DNA of 11,008 nt. It comes from Thiomargarita sp. Lineage in GTDB: Bacteria; Pseudomonadota; Gammaproteobacteria; Beggiatoales; Beggiatoaceae. Shown piece after piece: positions 1-6,928 of the stretch; the stretch's first letter is position 1; each line of letters starts with the position of its first letter. The stretch is from the NCBI GenBank assembly GCA_023144675.1, contig JAGLFE010000461.1, forward strand, positions 1-11,008. Reading direction: 5' to 3'. Under the pieces are notes generated by a model that was given only the letters and a program-made list of their open reading frames with translations, was not told the DNA's origin and did not search any database. Position numbers and translations under genes: made by a program.

Positions 1-19
1 AAATTGCACAAAAATAATT

Positions 20-125
20 TAAATTTTGGTAGTCCTGCACAAAGTAGTGGTAAATTTGTTAAGAATTTGATACTTAACGTATTTTTCAGAAAAAACACTA
101 CATTATTCAGGACTACCTAAATTTT
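20..125. mobile_element. MITE-like element (90 bp) with 8-bp target site duplication
   Basis: The element body is 28-117. Its ends are inverted repeats: GGTAGTCCTG at 28-37 and CAGGACTACC at 108-117. The inverted match extends to 22 bp per side (28-49 against 96-117) with 19 of 22 positions paired. Directly outside lies a perfect 8-bp direct repeat, TAAATTTT, at 20-27 and 118-125, as expected for a duplicated target. A second, shorter inverted pair (GTTAAG 58-63, CTTAAC 73-78) lies in the centre, so most of the element could fold. It has no coding capacity, so it would have to be moved in trans by a transposase elsewhere. An 8-bp duplication fits families such as IS1595/ISXO2 or IS66, but I cannot assign one. 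A related end lies at 9456-9501. Confidence 0.75.
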
Positions 126-211
126 TAATGCAATAAATTCAACATCTTACATTTTTAACCCTTTATTCGCATTAATCATGATTATTTGATTGTATTACCT
201 AATTACTAACC

Positions 212-409
212 TCAGCCTTGTCCAAAAAGTACGGCTAATAATAATACAAACATTAAAAGTCCGAAAAGAATATTACCGCCACTCAGTCCTGTTGCCACAG
301 CACCACCTTCTGCTGCTAAAACAACCTTTCCAACGTCATCTTGTGCACATGATGTCAAAAATATAATTATGGCAACATAAGGAGCTAAAATATAACTAAA
401 TTTTATCAT
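212..409 (-). CDS. Small predicted lipoprotein with C-terminal hydrophobic segment
   Basis: This gene encodes 65 residues from the ATG at 407-409; a GTG four codons upstream (419-421) would give 69. I prefer the ATG because the protein then opens like a lipoprotein signal: MIKFSY, a hydrophobic stretch, then the lipobox LTSC with the lipidation cysteine at residue 21. The mature part is short, rich in Ala and Gly (residues 30-45), and ends in a second hydrophobic segment (about 47-62) before GQG. If both ends are membrane-associated, the protein would lie along or span an envelope membrane. I do not recognise the family. It is transcribed away from the XRE regulator gene, with which it shares the divergent region 410-642. 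The Shine-Dalgarno signal is weak (GAGA), and no clear terminator follows before the miniature element. It could be spurious, but the lipobox and signal argue that it is real. Confidence 0.5.
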   Translation of the reverse strand: MIKFSYILAPYVAIIIFLTSCAQDDVGKVVLAAEGGAVATGLSGGNILFGLLMFVLLLAVLFGQG

Positions 410-424
410 ACTATTTCTCACAAC

Positions 425-436
425 GTTAATATTAAC
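425..436. promoter_or_regulatory. 12-bp perfect palindrome upstream of the small lipoprotein gene
   Basis: GTTAATATTAAC reads the same on both strands and lies 15 bp upstream of the chosen lipoprotein start. It is a candidate operator for that gene. It is AT-rich, and palindromes this short arise by chance in such DNA. Confidence 0.25.
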
Positions 437-519
437 ATATAAAATGTGGTTTGTCTCTTATTTTCGGTTAATCACTAAACATACTCTATTTAAATGAAAG
501 TTAAAAATGAAGAAAACTA

Positions 520-536
520 TTGATATTAAATATCAA
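520..536. promoter_or_regulatory. Palindrome with 8-bp arms in the divergent control region
   Basis: TTGATATT and AATATCAA flank a single central base. The site lies near the middle of the divergent region between the lipoprotein and XRE genes, where one operator could serve both promoters. A dimeric XRE-type repressor typically binds such dyads. That this regulator does so here is inference. Confidence 0.35.
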
Positions 537-581
537 ATGAATAATTTCAACAAAAAATAATTCTAAACAACTATGAACTTA

Positions 582-599
582 TTTGCTATTAATAGCAAA
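582..599. promoter_or_regulatory. 18-bp perfect palindrome, candidate autoregulatory operator of the XRE gene
   Basis: TTTGCTATT followed directly by AATAGCAAA is a perfect dyad, ending 43 bp upstream of the chosen XRE start. This is about where a promoter-overlapping operator would sit. XRE regulators of this size often repress their own gene, so autoregulation is a reasonable inference. The shared ATT-AAT core with the dyad at 520-536 suggests two related sites. Confidence 0.4.
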
Positions 600-642
600 A
601 ACTGATTAAACAGTCCACCAAGTGAAACTAGGTATTTCATCC

Positions 643-1077
643 ATGAGAGTGTATGATATGCAAGTCCTTGAAAACATTAGATTTATTCGCCAACTCAAAG
701 GTTGGTCTCAAGAAGATATGGCTGAAAAATTAGATATGTCGCTCAATGGTTATGGTAGCATTGAACGTGGTGATACTGATGTGCAACTTTCTAGGCTTGA
801 AAAGATTGCAAATACCTTTGAAATCAGTTTATTACAGCTATTTAATTTAAATGAAAAAAGTATTTTTAATCAAACGAATAATACAAGTGAAAGTAATGTA
901 CAAAGTCAATATTATTGGAATGATTCCCCTAAAGATAAACAACAATTAGAACATGAATTAGAAAAAATGCTGTTACTTAATACGCAACAAGAAATTGGAC
1001 ATTTAACAAATGAAATTATTTATTTGAAGGAAATTATTGAATTGATGAAGAATAAAAATGGAAGTTTGGATTCGTAA
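643..1077 (+). CDS. XRE-family helix-turn-helix transcriptional regulator with coiled-coil tail
   Basis: The protein has 144 residues from the ATG at 643, and it is a predicted cytoplasmic DNA-binding regulator. Residues 8-68 form a Cro/C1-type HTH domain. The recognition region is visible as WSQEDMAEKL (21-30), then NGYGSIERGD (35-44), and the domain closes with LEKIANTFEISLLQLF. A polar linker rich in Asn, Ser and Gln follows (about 70-100). The C-terminal 40 residues are rich in Leu, Ile and Glu and look like a coiled coil, probably for oligomerisation. A GTG at 622 would add seven residues but has no ribosome site. The ATG at 643 has AGG ten bases upstream, and an ATG at 658 is a further possibility. 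Two palindromes upstream are candidate operators. Similar HTH domains with helical tails occur as orphan regulators in several proteobacteria. The target is unknown. Confidence 0.8.
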   Translation: MRVYDMQVLENIRFIRQLKGWSQEDMAEKLDMSLNGYGSIERGDTDVQLSRLEKIANTFEISLLQLFNLNEKSIFNQTNNTSESNVQSQYYWNDSPKDKQQLEHELEKMLLLNTQQEIGHLTNEIIYLKEIIELMKNKNGSLDS

Positions 1078-1140
1078 ACTGTGAAAATTGCTAAATATTA
1101 AGTATAACAAAATTTATAGTACTTTATATAGCATAAAAAA

Positions 1141-1170
1141 ACCTAACTCAAAAAAATAATTAGGGTTTTA
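1141..1170 (-). terminator. Probable terminator between the convergent hicB and XRE genes
   Basis: On the minus strand, an arm containing CCTAA pairs with TTAGG across an AT-rich loop, with one unpaired C, and a run of seven T follows. It sits 18 bases past the hicB stop. The A-rich left flank means it could also act weakly on the XRE transcript arriving from the other side. The stem is short and AT-rich, so strength is uncertain. Confidence 0.4.
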
Positions 1171-1187
1171 AGATATTATATCTACGA

Positions 1188-1535
1188 TTAGTTCACTCGG
1201 GCTAAATATTCAGCAATGAATGAAGATATTAATGTATCAATACTAACACCTTCTTGTTTTGCTCTCGAAATGAGCTTAATATGTAGAGTCTTTGGGATAT
1301 GAGTAATGAATTTACCATAAATTGAGTTTCTTGTACCTGGAAGAGGCACTTTTCTACCAGCTTCTTTACAAGCTTGTAGCCAGCATTTCAAAGCATCTTT
1401 TCCATTTTTTATAGTTTCTTCTGGTGTTTCTCCGTCAGACATACAGCCTGGTAAATCAGGAAAAGTGATTAACCAACCATTCCCCTCTTCTTTGGATAAT
1501 GGTCTCATTTCAAAGGGATATTCAATATTATTCAT
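1188..1535 (-). CDS. hicB: HicB-type antitoxin with C-terminal ribbon-helix-helix domain
   Basis: HicB binds and neutralises HicA and usually represses the shared promoter. From the ATG at 1533-1535 the protein has 115 residues. The N-terminal part is the degenerate RNase H-like HicB fold: GWLITFPDLPGC (20-31), then SDGETPEE and a helix DALKCWLQAC. The C-terminal part (about 74-113) is a ribbon-helix-helix DNA-binding domain: GKFITHIPKTLHIKL, then EGVSIDTLISSFIAEYL. An ATG at 1553 would add six residues. The inner start has TTGGA seven bases upstream and gives the usual family beginning, so I chose it. It overlaps the hicA stop by 8 bases, consistent with translational coupling. Confidence 0.85.
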   Translation of the reverse strand: MNNIEYPFEMRPLSKEEGNGWLITFPDLPGCMSDGETPEETIKNGKDALKCWLQACKEAGRKVPLPGTRNSIYGKFITHIPKTLHIKLISRAKQEGVSIDTLISSFIAEYLARVN

Positions 1536-1773
1536 AATATATTCCAATATCATTAATTAGAGCAAGAAACTGATTAATATAAATTGGCTTAATAGGACGT
1601 TTAGCTGGTATAGTAACCACAATATCTGAGTTTTCATGCATAAAAACAACATGGCTACCTCCAGACTTTCGTACTTGAATATCAAGTTTTTTAGCGATGG
1701 TTTCCAAAGAATCAATTCTCCAATCCTTTGGATTATTACGCATTTTATGTATTTCCTTATTTACCTTGCTCAT
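1528..1773 (-). CDS. hicA: HicA-type toxin (predicted mRNA interferase)
   Basis: HicA toxins are small double-stranded-RNA-binding-fold proteins that cleave mRNA and arrest translation until bound by HicB. This one has 81 residues, a normal length. The N-terminal half (RNNPKDWRIDSLETIAKKL) matches the long HicA form. The catalytic histidine is in GGSH (His41), followed by VVF and the closing segment TIPAKRPIKPIYINQFLAL. All expected landmarks are present, so the toxin looks intact. The start at 1773 lacks a clear ribosome site; the ATG at 1743 has AGGA ahead of it but would remove part of the domain. A short inverted pair, TGATA (1782-1786) and TATCA (1800-1804), just upstream is a possible HicB operator. 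The gene lies 117 bp downstream of clpX on the same strand. Confidence 0.85.
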   Translation of the reverse strand: MSKVNKEIHKMRNNPKDWRIDSLETIAKKLDIQVRKSGGSHVVFMHENSDIVVTIPAKRPIKPIYINQFLALINDIGIYYE

Positions 1774-1890
1774 TTTTTTAATGATACTTTAAAATATAAT
1801 ATCAAAATAGCAAAACTTATTTTTTGTGGAAATGATAAAAAACTGTAAACTGAAGAAATAAAAAAAGGAACTAAATAAGTTGTTACAACT

Positions 1891-3183
1891 TTAAAACTTA
1901 TTCAATTGTTGTGAAGAAATGGCTCGTTTTTCATTGCTATATAAAATAAGTGGACGACTTTTGCCAGCAACAACTGCTTCATCTATAACCACTTTATCAA
2001 CGTTATCCATTGAAGGTAATTCATACATAATATCTAATAACACCTGTTCTAAAATTGAACGCAAACCTCTTGCACCAGTATTTCTTTTAACTGCTTTATG
2101 CGCAATAGCTTTTAGTGCATCAGTAGAAAATTCTAACTTAGTACCTTCCATTTCAAATAAATAAATATATTGTTTAGTTAAGGCATTTTTAGGTTTTGTC
2201 AATATTTGCAACAATTGTTCTTCAGTAAGTTCTTCTAAAATAGTTGTAACAGGTAAACGCCCAACTAATTCTGGAATTAAACCAAATTTGATTAAATCAT
2301 CAGGTTCAAGCGCACTAATTAATTGATTAAAACTACGTTTATCTTTCTTATCAGCAACCTCAGCAGCAAAGCCAATACCACTTTTAGTAGAACGAGATTG
2401 AATAATTTTATCCAATCCAGCAAAAGCACCACCACATATAAATAATATATTAGTTGTATCGACTGAAATCGTTTCTTTTTTAGGATGTTTACGGCTATTA
2501 CCTTGTGGCGGAACAGAAGCTACTGTCCCCTCTATAAGTTTTAACAAGGCTTGTTGAACACCTTCACCAGAAACATCTCTAGTAATCGAAGGATTTTCAG
2601 ATTTACGAGACAATTTATCAATTTCATCTATATAAATAATGGCAGTTTCAGCTTTCTTTACTTCATTTTCACATTTTTGCAATAACTTTTGGATAATATG
2701 CTCAACATCTTCACCTACATAACCAGCTTCCGTCAAAGTAGTCGCATCTGCTATAACAAATGGAACATCTAAAATCCTTGCTAGCGTTTGGGCTAATAAA
2801 GTTTTACCACTTCCTGTGGGTCCTATCAACAAGACATTACTTTTATCAATTTCTATATCATTTTTTATATTTGAGGCTAAACGTTTATAGTGATTATAAA
2901 CAGCAACTGAAAGCACTTTTTTAGCATATTCTTGCCCAATCACGTATTCATCTAATCGCTGATTAATTTCAACAGGAATAGGCAACTTTGATTGAATATA
3001 AGTTTGCGTATCTTGTTCCTGTACATCATCTTGGATAATTTTATTGCATAATGATACACACTCATCACAAACAAAAGCTGAAGTCCCTGCAATTAATTTG
3101 CGTACCTCATCTTGACTTTTGCCACAAAAAGAACAATAATGCAACCGCCCATTATCAGATGATTCCGTTTTTTTATCTGCCAT
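1891..3183 (-). CDS. clpX: ATP-dependent Clp protease ATP-binding subunit ClpX
   Basis: ClpX is the hexameric AAA+ unfoldase that recognises tagged or native substrates, unfolds them and feeds them into ClpP in the cytoplasm. The 430 residues match the family length. An N-terminal zinc domain uses Cys17, Cys20, Cys39 and Cys42. Walker A is GPTGSGKT (121-128), the pore loop is GYVG (154-157), and Walker B is IIYIDE (182-187). The RKH loop is at 231-233, and the ClpP-docking IGF loop at 270-272. The arginine finger is in LVGR (Arg309), and sensor 2 is GARGLR (370-375). Everything needed for activity is present. It follows clpP by 105 bp, long enough for a separate promoter, though I see no convincing one. 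The gene after it is hicA, not lon. Confidence 0.98.
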   Translation of the reverse strand: MADKKTESSDNGRLHYCSFCGKSQDEVRKLIAGTSAFVCDECVSLCNKIIQDDVQEQDTQTYIQSKLPIPVEINQRLDEYVIGQEYAKKVLSVAVYNHYKRLASNIKNDIEIDKSNVLLIGPTGSGKTLLAQTLARILDVPFVIADATTLTEAGYVGEDVEHIIQKLLQKCENEVKKAETAIIYIDEIDKLSRKSENPSITRDVSGEGVQQALLKLIEGTVASVPPQGNSRKHPKKETISVDTTNILFICGGAFAGLDKIIQSRSTKSGIGFAAEVADKKDKRSFNQLISALEPDDLIKFGLIPELVGRLPVTTILEELTEEQLLQILTKPKNALTKQYIYLFEMEGTKLEFSTDALKAIAHKAVKRNTGARGLRSILEQVLLDIMYELPSMDNVDKVVIDEAVVAGKSRPLILYSNEKRAISSQQLNKF

Positions 3184-3288
3184 AATATAAAAATTTAAAT
3201 GAGATAATCCAATCTTGTCATTTAATCCAATATTTTAATTTATATAAAGTAATTTCTATAATTGCTAAATAATTGGAAGTTAAAATTA

Positions 3289-3942
3289 TTACTGTTTATT
3301 TGCCGCTGTTAATGCATCACGAGAAGATAAAATAGAATCTACAATTTTATATTTAACGGCTTCTTCAGCTCCCATAAAATTATCTCGATCAGTATCTTTT
3401 TGAATAACTTCTAATGGTTGTCCAGTATGTTTAGACAAAATTGCATTTAAACGTTCACGTACTTTTAAAATTTCACGCGCATGAATATCAATATCAGTTG
3501 CTTGACCTTGAAATCCACCTAAAGGTTGATGAATCATAATCCGTGAATGCGGTAAACAATAACGTTTATTTTCTGCCCCGCCTGTTAATAATAATGCACC
3601 CATACTAGCAGCTTGCCCAATTACAATCGTACTAATATCTGGCTTAATAAATTGCATGGTATCATAAATAGCTAACCCAGCACTAACAGAACCGCCCGGC
3701 GAATTAATATATAAATGTATATCTTTTTCAGGATTTTCGGACTCTAAAAATAGTAATTGAGCAACAATCAAATTAGCACTATAATCCTCAACTTGTCCGA
3801 CTAAAAAAATAATACGTTCTTTAAGTAAACGAGAATAAATATCATAAGAACGTTCACCACGTGCAGACTGTTCAACAACAATCGGTACTAAACCACCAGC
3901 CATTAAAATATCCGAATTAATATTTTTATTCATTATATTCAA
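3289..3942 (-). CDS. clpP: ATP-dependent Clp protease proteolytic subunit ClpP
   Basis: ClpP forms the two-ring, fourteen-subunit serine protease chamber served by ClpX. The protein has 217 residues. The catalytic triad is Ser113 in GQAASMGA, His138 in RIMIHQP, and Asp187 in DTDRDNF, with spacing identical to E. coli ClpP. The hydrophobic docking region, INSPGGSVSAGL and the handle region GGFQGQATDIDIHAREIL are conserved. The first 15-20 residues vary in this family and include a propeptide that is removed by self-cleavage. Starts at 3942 and 3933 are both possible, neither with a strong ribosome site. The gene starts one base after the tig stop codon, so translational coupling to tig is likely. 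Confidence 0.98.
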   Translation of the reverse strand: MNIMNKNINSDILMAGGLVPIVVEQSARGERSYDIYSRLLKERIIFLVGQVEDYSANLIVAQLLFLESENPEKDIHLYINSPGGSVSAGLAIYDTMQFIKPDISTIVIGQAASMGALLLTGGAENKRYCLPHSRIMIHQPLGGFQGQATDIDIHAREILKVRERLNAILSKHTGQPLEVIQKDTDRDNFMGAEEAVKYKIVDSILSSRDALTAANKQ

Positions 3943-3943
3943 A

Positions 3944-5248
3944 TTAAACTTTAGCTACTGGAGATTGCTCAGTTAATTCATAAAAACCAACTTGTTTTTC
4001 AGTAACTTGCGCTTTATCAAGCAACCAATGAACGACTTGATTTTCCAATACAATAGACTCAATACTAGCTAAACGTTGTTTATCTTCATTATACGATTTT
4101 ATAATTGCCTGTGGGTCATTATATGCGTAAGCAATTCTTGTAATCATTTGCTGTACTTGTTCAGGATCAACATCAATTTTATGTTCTTTTACAATTTTAT
4201 TAATTAAAAAGCCAAATTGAACTCGTTCTTTTGCCTCATTTTCCAATAAATCGGCTGTCAAATTTGGATTTTGATGATCACGTTGACGTATTTTTAGAAG
4301 TTGTTCAGACTCATTTTTTATAAGCGATTGAGGAACTTCCATTGGATTTGCTTTTAATAATGCTTGTAAAATTTGTTGTTTAACTTTAACTTCAGAAACA
4401 TATTTCAACTCTCTTTCCATATTTTGACAAGTTTCAGTACGTAGAGTTTCAATATTTCCATCCTCGACACCAAATGATTTAATAAATTCTTCATTTAATT
4501 CTGGCAATTTAGGATTAGATACTTCTGAAATATTCACCACAAAATGAACTGTTTTTCCAGCCATTTCTTGACGATGATAATCTGTAGAAAAGTTTAAATC
4601 AAATTCACGTTGATCATTAACCTTAATCTCAGTTAAATTTTCTTCAAACCCAGGAATAAAGTCATTATTTCCTAATACAAACGGATATTCTGTAACTTTA
4701 TTGTCTTTAAATGGTGAACCGTCAATTGTTCCTACAAAATTAATAGTAACACGATCACCTTTATTAGCAATTTGATCGGTTGTTATCCAAGTTTGACGTT
4801 GATAACGTAGACGTTCTAACATAATATCAATATCGTCTGCAGTAATTTCTACTGTAGGTTTTTCGATAGATAAATTATCTAAAGTTAATTCTAGAACATC
4901 TGGATATACTTCAAAGGTAACTATGTAAGATAAATCTTCTTTATCAAAATTTTTAAGTTCACCTTGCATATCAAAAACTGGATCGCCAACTGGAATTAAA
5001 TTCTCTTGTGAAACAGCATCTGAAAAACTGCTTTGTAAAATTTCCCTAAGAATTTCTTGACGTATTTGTTGACCATATTTTTGTTCAATAACACGTACAG
5101 GCACTTTACCAGGTCTAAAACCATTGAGTTTTGTCTTTTGTGCCATTGACTTAAAACGACTTTGAATTTTAGGTTTGATATGTTCTTTTGATACCTTAAC
5201 TGTCATACGACGTTCAAGCGTACCTATTGTTTCAACAGACACTTGCAT
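3944..5248 (-). CDS. tig: Trigger factor, ribosome-associated chaperone and peptidyl-prolyl isomerase
   Basis: Trigger factor binds ribosomal protein L23 at the peptide exit tunnel and shields nascent chains. The 434 residues are full length. The N-terminal ribosome-binding domain (1-about 115) carries the signature loop GFRPGKVP at 43-50. The FKBP-like isomerase domain spans about 164-243, starting GDRVTINFVG and closing GKTVHFVVNISEV. The rest is the helical C-terminal substrate-binding domain. The start is supported by AGAGG about nine bases upstream and by the family-typical MQVSVE opening. It heads a tig-clpP-clpX cluster on the minus strand, 168 bp after tRNA-Leu. I see no clear promoter in that gap. 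Confidence 0.97.
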   Translation of the reverse strand: MQVSVETIGTLERRMTVKVSKEHIKPKIQSRFKSMAQKTKLNGFRPGKVPVRVIEQKYGQQIRQEILREILQSSFSDAVSQENLIPVGDPVFDMQGELKNFDKEDLSYIVTFEVYPDVLELTLDNLSIEKPTVEITADDIDIMLERLRYQRQTWITTDQIANKGDRVTINFVGTIDGSPFKDNKVTEYPFVLGNNDFIPGFEENLTEIKVNDQREFDLNFSTDYHRQEMAGKTVHFVVNISEVSNPKLPELNEEFIKSFGVEDGNIETLRTETCQNMERELKYVSEVKVKQQILQALLKANPMEVPQSLIKNESEQLLKIRQRDHQNPNLTADLLENEAKERVQFGFLINKIVKEHKIDVDPEQVQQMITRIAYAYNDPQAIIKSYNEDKQRLASIESIVLENQVVHWLLDKAQVTEKQVGFYELTEQSPVAKV

Positions 5249-5416
5249 GTCTTAAAACCTCTTTAAAATTTTTTGATGGTAATAGTATTTGGAAAATGCG
5301 GATGATATTGAGGCTTGTAAAAAAATCTTGGTTTGACTGATTAAAAATGTCTAAATCAATTAACAGAACTTTTAATGAAGTTTTTAAAATAAAAATTAGT
5401 CTCAAAAATAATATTA

Positions 5417-5501
<85 letters not shown>

Positions 5502-5515
5502 TTTAATAAAATATT

Positions 5516-5549
5516 ATTATACCTTAAACGATTAAAACTAATTTGTCAA
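5516..5549 (-). promoter_or_regulatory. Candidate promoter for tRNA-Leu
   Basis: On the minus strand a consensus TTGACA (5544-5549) and a consensus TATAAT (5516-5521) precede the tRNA-Leu 5' end, with the TATAAT 14 bases from it. That leaves a leader of only a few bases. Both hexamers are perfect, but the spacer is 22 bp rather than about 17. Either spacing is unusual or one hexamer is coincidental. Confidence 0.4.
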
Positions 5550-5637
5550 CTTAATTAATAGATATAAGATAAACTTTTAAAATTGATTCGATTAGCATTA
5601 AACAAAATAGAAAAATCTAAATAATAACTATAAAAAT

Positions 5638-5710
5638 TGGGCCGTATAGGGATTGAACCTATGACATACTGATTAAGAGTCAGTCGCTCTACCAACTGAG
5701 CTAACGGCCC
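5638..5710 (-). tRNA. tRNA-Lys (anticodon CUU)
   Basis: On the minus strand the acceptor GGGCCGT pairs perfectly with ACGGCCC. The D arm is AGCTCAGTTGGTAGAGC. The anticodon stem ACTGA/TCAGT encloses CTCTTAA, giving anticodon CUU (5675-5677) for lysine codon AAG. The T arm is ATAGG-TTCAATC-CCTAT. The discriminator base A is at 5638, and the CCA tail is not encoded, unlike the neighbouring tRNA-Leu. The 5' end lies only six bases past the ferredoxin stop codon, so it is probably cut from the coaD-ferredoxin transcript. Confidence 0.96.
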
Positions 5711-5716
5711 TTATAG

Positions 5717-5959
5717 TTACTTAATACGATGATATTTTTTCTCTAATTCTTCTACAGTTTCTACAAAATTAGGATCCTTTGGAATACAATCTACTGGACA
5801 AACTTCAACACATTGTGGTGCATCATAATGCCCTACACATTCTGTACATAATTTAGAATCAATTAAATAGATTTCATCACCTTGACTAATTGCACCATTT
5901 GGACATTCAGGTTCGCATACATCGCAGTTAATACAATCGTCTGTAATATAAAGAGCCAT
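5717..5959 (-). CDS. yfhL: YfhL-type 2[4Fe-4S] ferredoxin
   Basis: This is a small cytoplasmic electron carrier of 80 residues. The first cluster motif is Cys9-x2-Cys12-x2-Cys15-x3-Cys19-Pro. The second is Cys38-x2-Cys41-x8-Cys50-x3-Cys54-Pro, with the enlarged loop between its second and third cysteines, an extra Cys58, and a C-terminal helical extension (EELEKKYHRI). This loop and extension define the Allochromatium vinosum/YfhL subgroup, which has very low and widely separated cluster potentials. The partner is not shown by the context. The gene lies 61 bp (from the coaD stop) downstream of coaD in the same direction, a neighbourhood seen in other gammaproteobacteria. The tRNA-Lys gene begins six bases after its stop. 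Confidence 0.93.
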   Translation of the reverse strand: MALYITDDCINCDVCEPECPNGAISQGDEIYLIDSKLCTECVGHYDAPQCVEVCPVDCIPKDPNFVETVEELEKKYHRIK

Positions 5960-6020
5960 AATTATTAATCTAGTTTAATTTATTAAAAATATTGATTAAT
6001 CAAGCTAGTCTAACAGAAAT

Positions 6021-6500
6021 TTAATTTATTTGTTGATAAATTGCAGTACTTACTTCTGGATGTACAAATTTATCAATCGTTCCACCTAATAGAGCAATTT
6101 CTTTTATAAGACTTGAAGAAATATAACTATTATTGCTGGTTGGAGTTAAAAATATAGTTTCAATTTCTGATTCTAAAGCACGATTCATATAAGCCATTTG
6201 TAATTCATAATCAAAATCTGATACACTGCGTAATCCACGTATAATAACTGTTGAATGACATTGTTTAGCAAATTCAACTAATAAACTTTCAAAACTACGA
6301 ACAATTATATTATTTAATTTAGATAATACTATTGTTGTTAATTCAATTCGTTTTTCTATAGAAAACATAGTGTTTTTAGGCGGATTAGCTGCAACTGCTA
6401 CAATAATCTGTTCAAATATAGTAGCTGCTCGTTCAATAATATTACTATGTCCATTTGTAATAGGATCAAATGTTCCAGCATATATAGCAGTTACTCTCAT
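6021..6500 (-). CDS. coaD: Phosphopantetheine adenylyltransferase CoaD
   Basis: CoaD transfers AMP from ATP to 4'-phosphopantetheine, giving dephospho-CoA, the next-to-last step of coenzyme A synthesis, as a cytoplasmic hexamer. From the ATG at 6498-6500 the protein has 159 residues, equal to E. coli CoaD. A TTG three codons earlier would give 162, but I see no reason to prefer it. The nucleotidyltransferase motif is GTFDPITNGH (9-18), with His18 the key transition-state residue. RGLR (88-91) and the C-terminal NSYISSSLIKE (124-134) complete the ATP site. No strong ribosome site is visible. It is first in the coaD-ferredoxin-tRNA-Lys series and is divergent from pfp. Confidence 0.95.
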   Translation of the reverse strand: MRVTAIYAGTFDPITNGHSNIIERAATIFEQIIVAVAANPPKNTMFSIEKRIELTTIVLSKLNNIIVRSFESLLVEFAKQCHSTVIIRGLRSVSDFDYELQMAYMNRALESEIETIFLTPTSNNSYISSSLIKEIALLGGTIDKFVHPEVSTAIYQQIN

Positions 6501-6758
6501 AATAATCAACTAGAAATTATAAAAAAATAACTTATTAAAATAATAATTTAAAATTCTAATAAGCAATCGCAATATATAATGGTCTCTCTTAAAACAAAAA
6601 TCAAGACTCAAATAATAACTTAAAATAACTATGGATTAAAATAATTACATTATCATTTTTATTTTTTTATAATAACATATTTATAATTTACTTGTTTATA
6701 TTTTATTTAAAATAATTCTCATCAACAAATTTATAATTCAAGCAAATTTGAAATTAAT

Positions 6759-6789
6759 TTGTTATTTTAGATTGATATGTGAGTATAAT
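6759..6789 (+). promoter_or_regulatory. Candidate pfp promoter
   Basis: A consensus TATAAT stands at 6784-6789, and TTGTTA at 6759-6764 is a moderate -35 match with a 19-bp spacer. It would start transcription near 6796 and give a leader of about 130 bases. The region 6501-6758 between coaD and this site is extremely AT-rich, and I see no other feature in it. In such DNA a TATAAT can occur by chance. Confidence 0.4.
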
Positions 6790-6829
6790 ATATAAGTCTA
6801 TATAAACATTATTATAATATTTTTCAATA

Positions 6830-6928
6830 CTTTTGGCTAAATTAAATTTTATTATGCTTTTTTACTAGTTGTTTAGCCAAAGTAACTAATTTTTAATTTA
6901 ATTATTAATAAAAGGAGACTTTGGCATT
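6830..6928 (+). promoter_or_regulatory. pfp leader with two mutually exclusive RNA pairings
   Basis: TTTGGCTAAA (6832-6841) pairs perfectly with TTTAGCCAAA (6872-6881) across a 30-base loop. The right arm also contains GCCAAAG (6876-6882), which pairs perfectly with CTTTGGC (6919-6925). That second partner lies between the strong Shine-Dalgarno AAGGAG (6912-6917) and the start codon at 6929. The right arm cannot join both pairings at once. The first pairing would leave the ribosome site open; the second would close the region around it. This is the layout of a translational switch, but no ligand or protein is evident. Alternatively the long inverted pair is a DNA operator. Confidence 0.45.

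Noticed and set aside
643..1773. XRE gene and hicAB as one three-gene toxin-antitoxin system
   Set aside because: They are convergent, with a probable terminator between them, and HicB already has its own DNA-binding domain.
1636..1848. Plus-strand open frame antisense to hicA
   Set aside because: hicA on the other strand has a full catalytic motif; the antisense frame is composition-driven.
1861..1891. Dyad AAGTTGT-T-ACAACTT at the clpX stop with a later T run, as a clpX terminator
   Set aside because: The stem is AT-rich with almost no loop, and the T run lies about ten bases away, so intrinsic termination is not convincing.
1919..2164. Plus-strand open frame antisense to the clpX 3' end
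   Set aside because: It is entirely inside clpX, which is conserved to its end; there is no independent start signal or recognisable domain.
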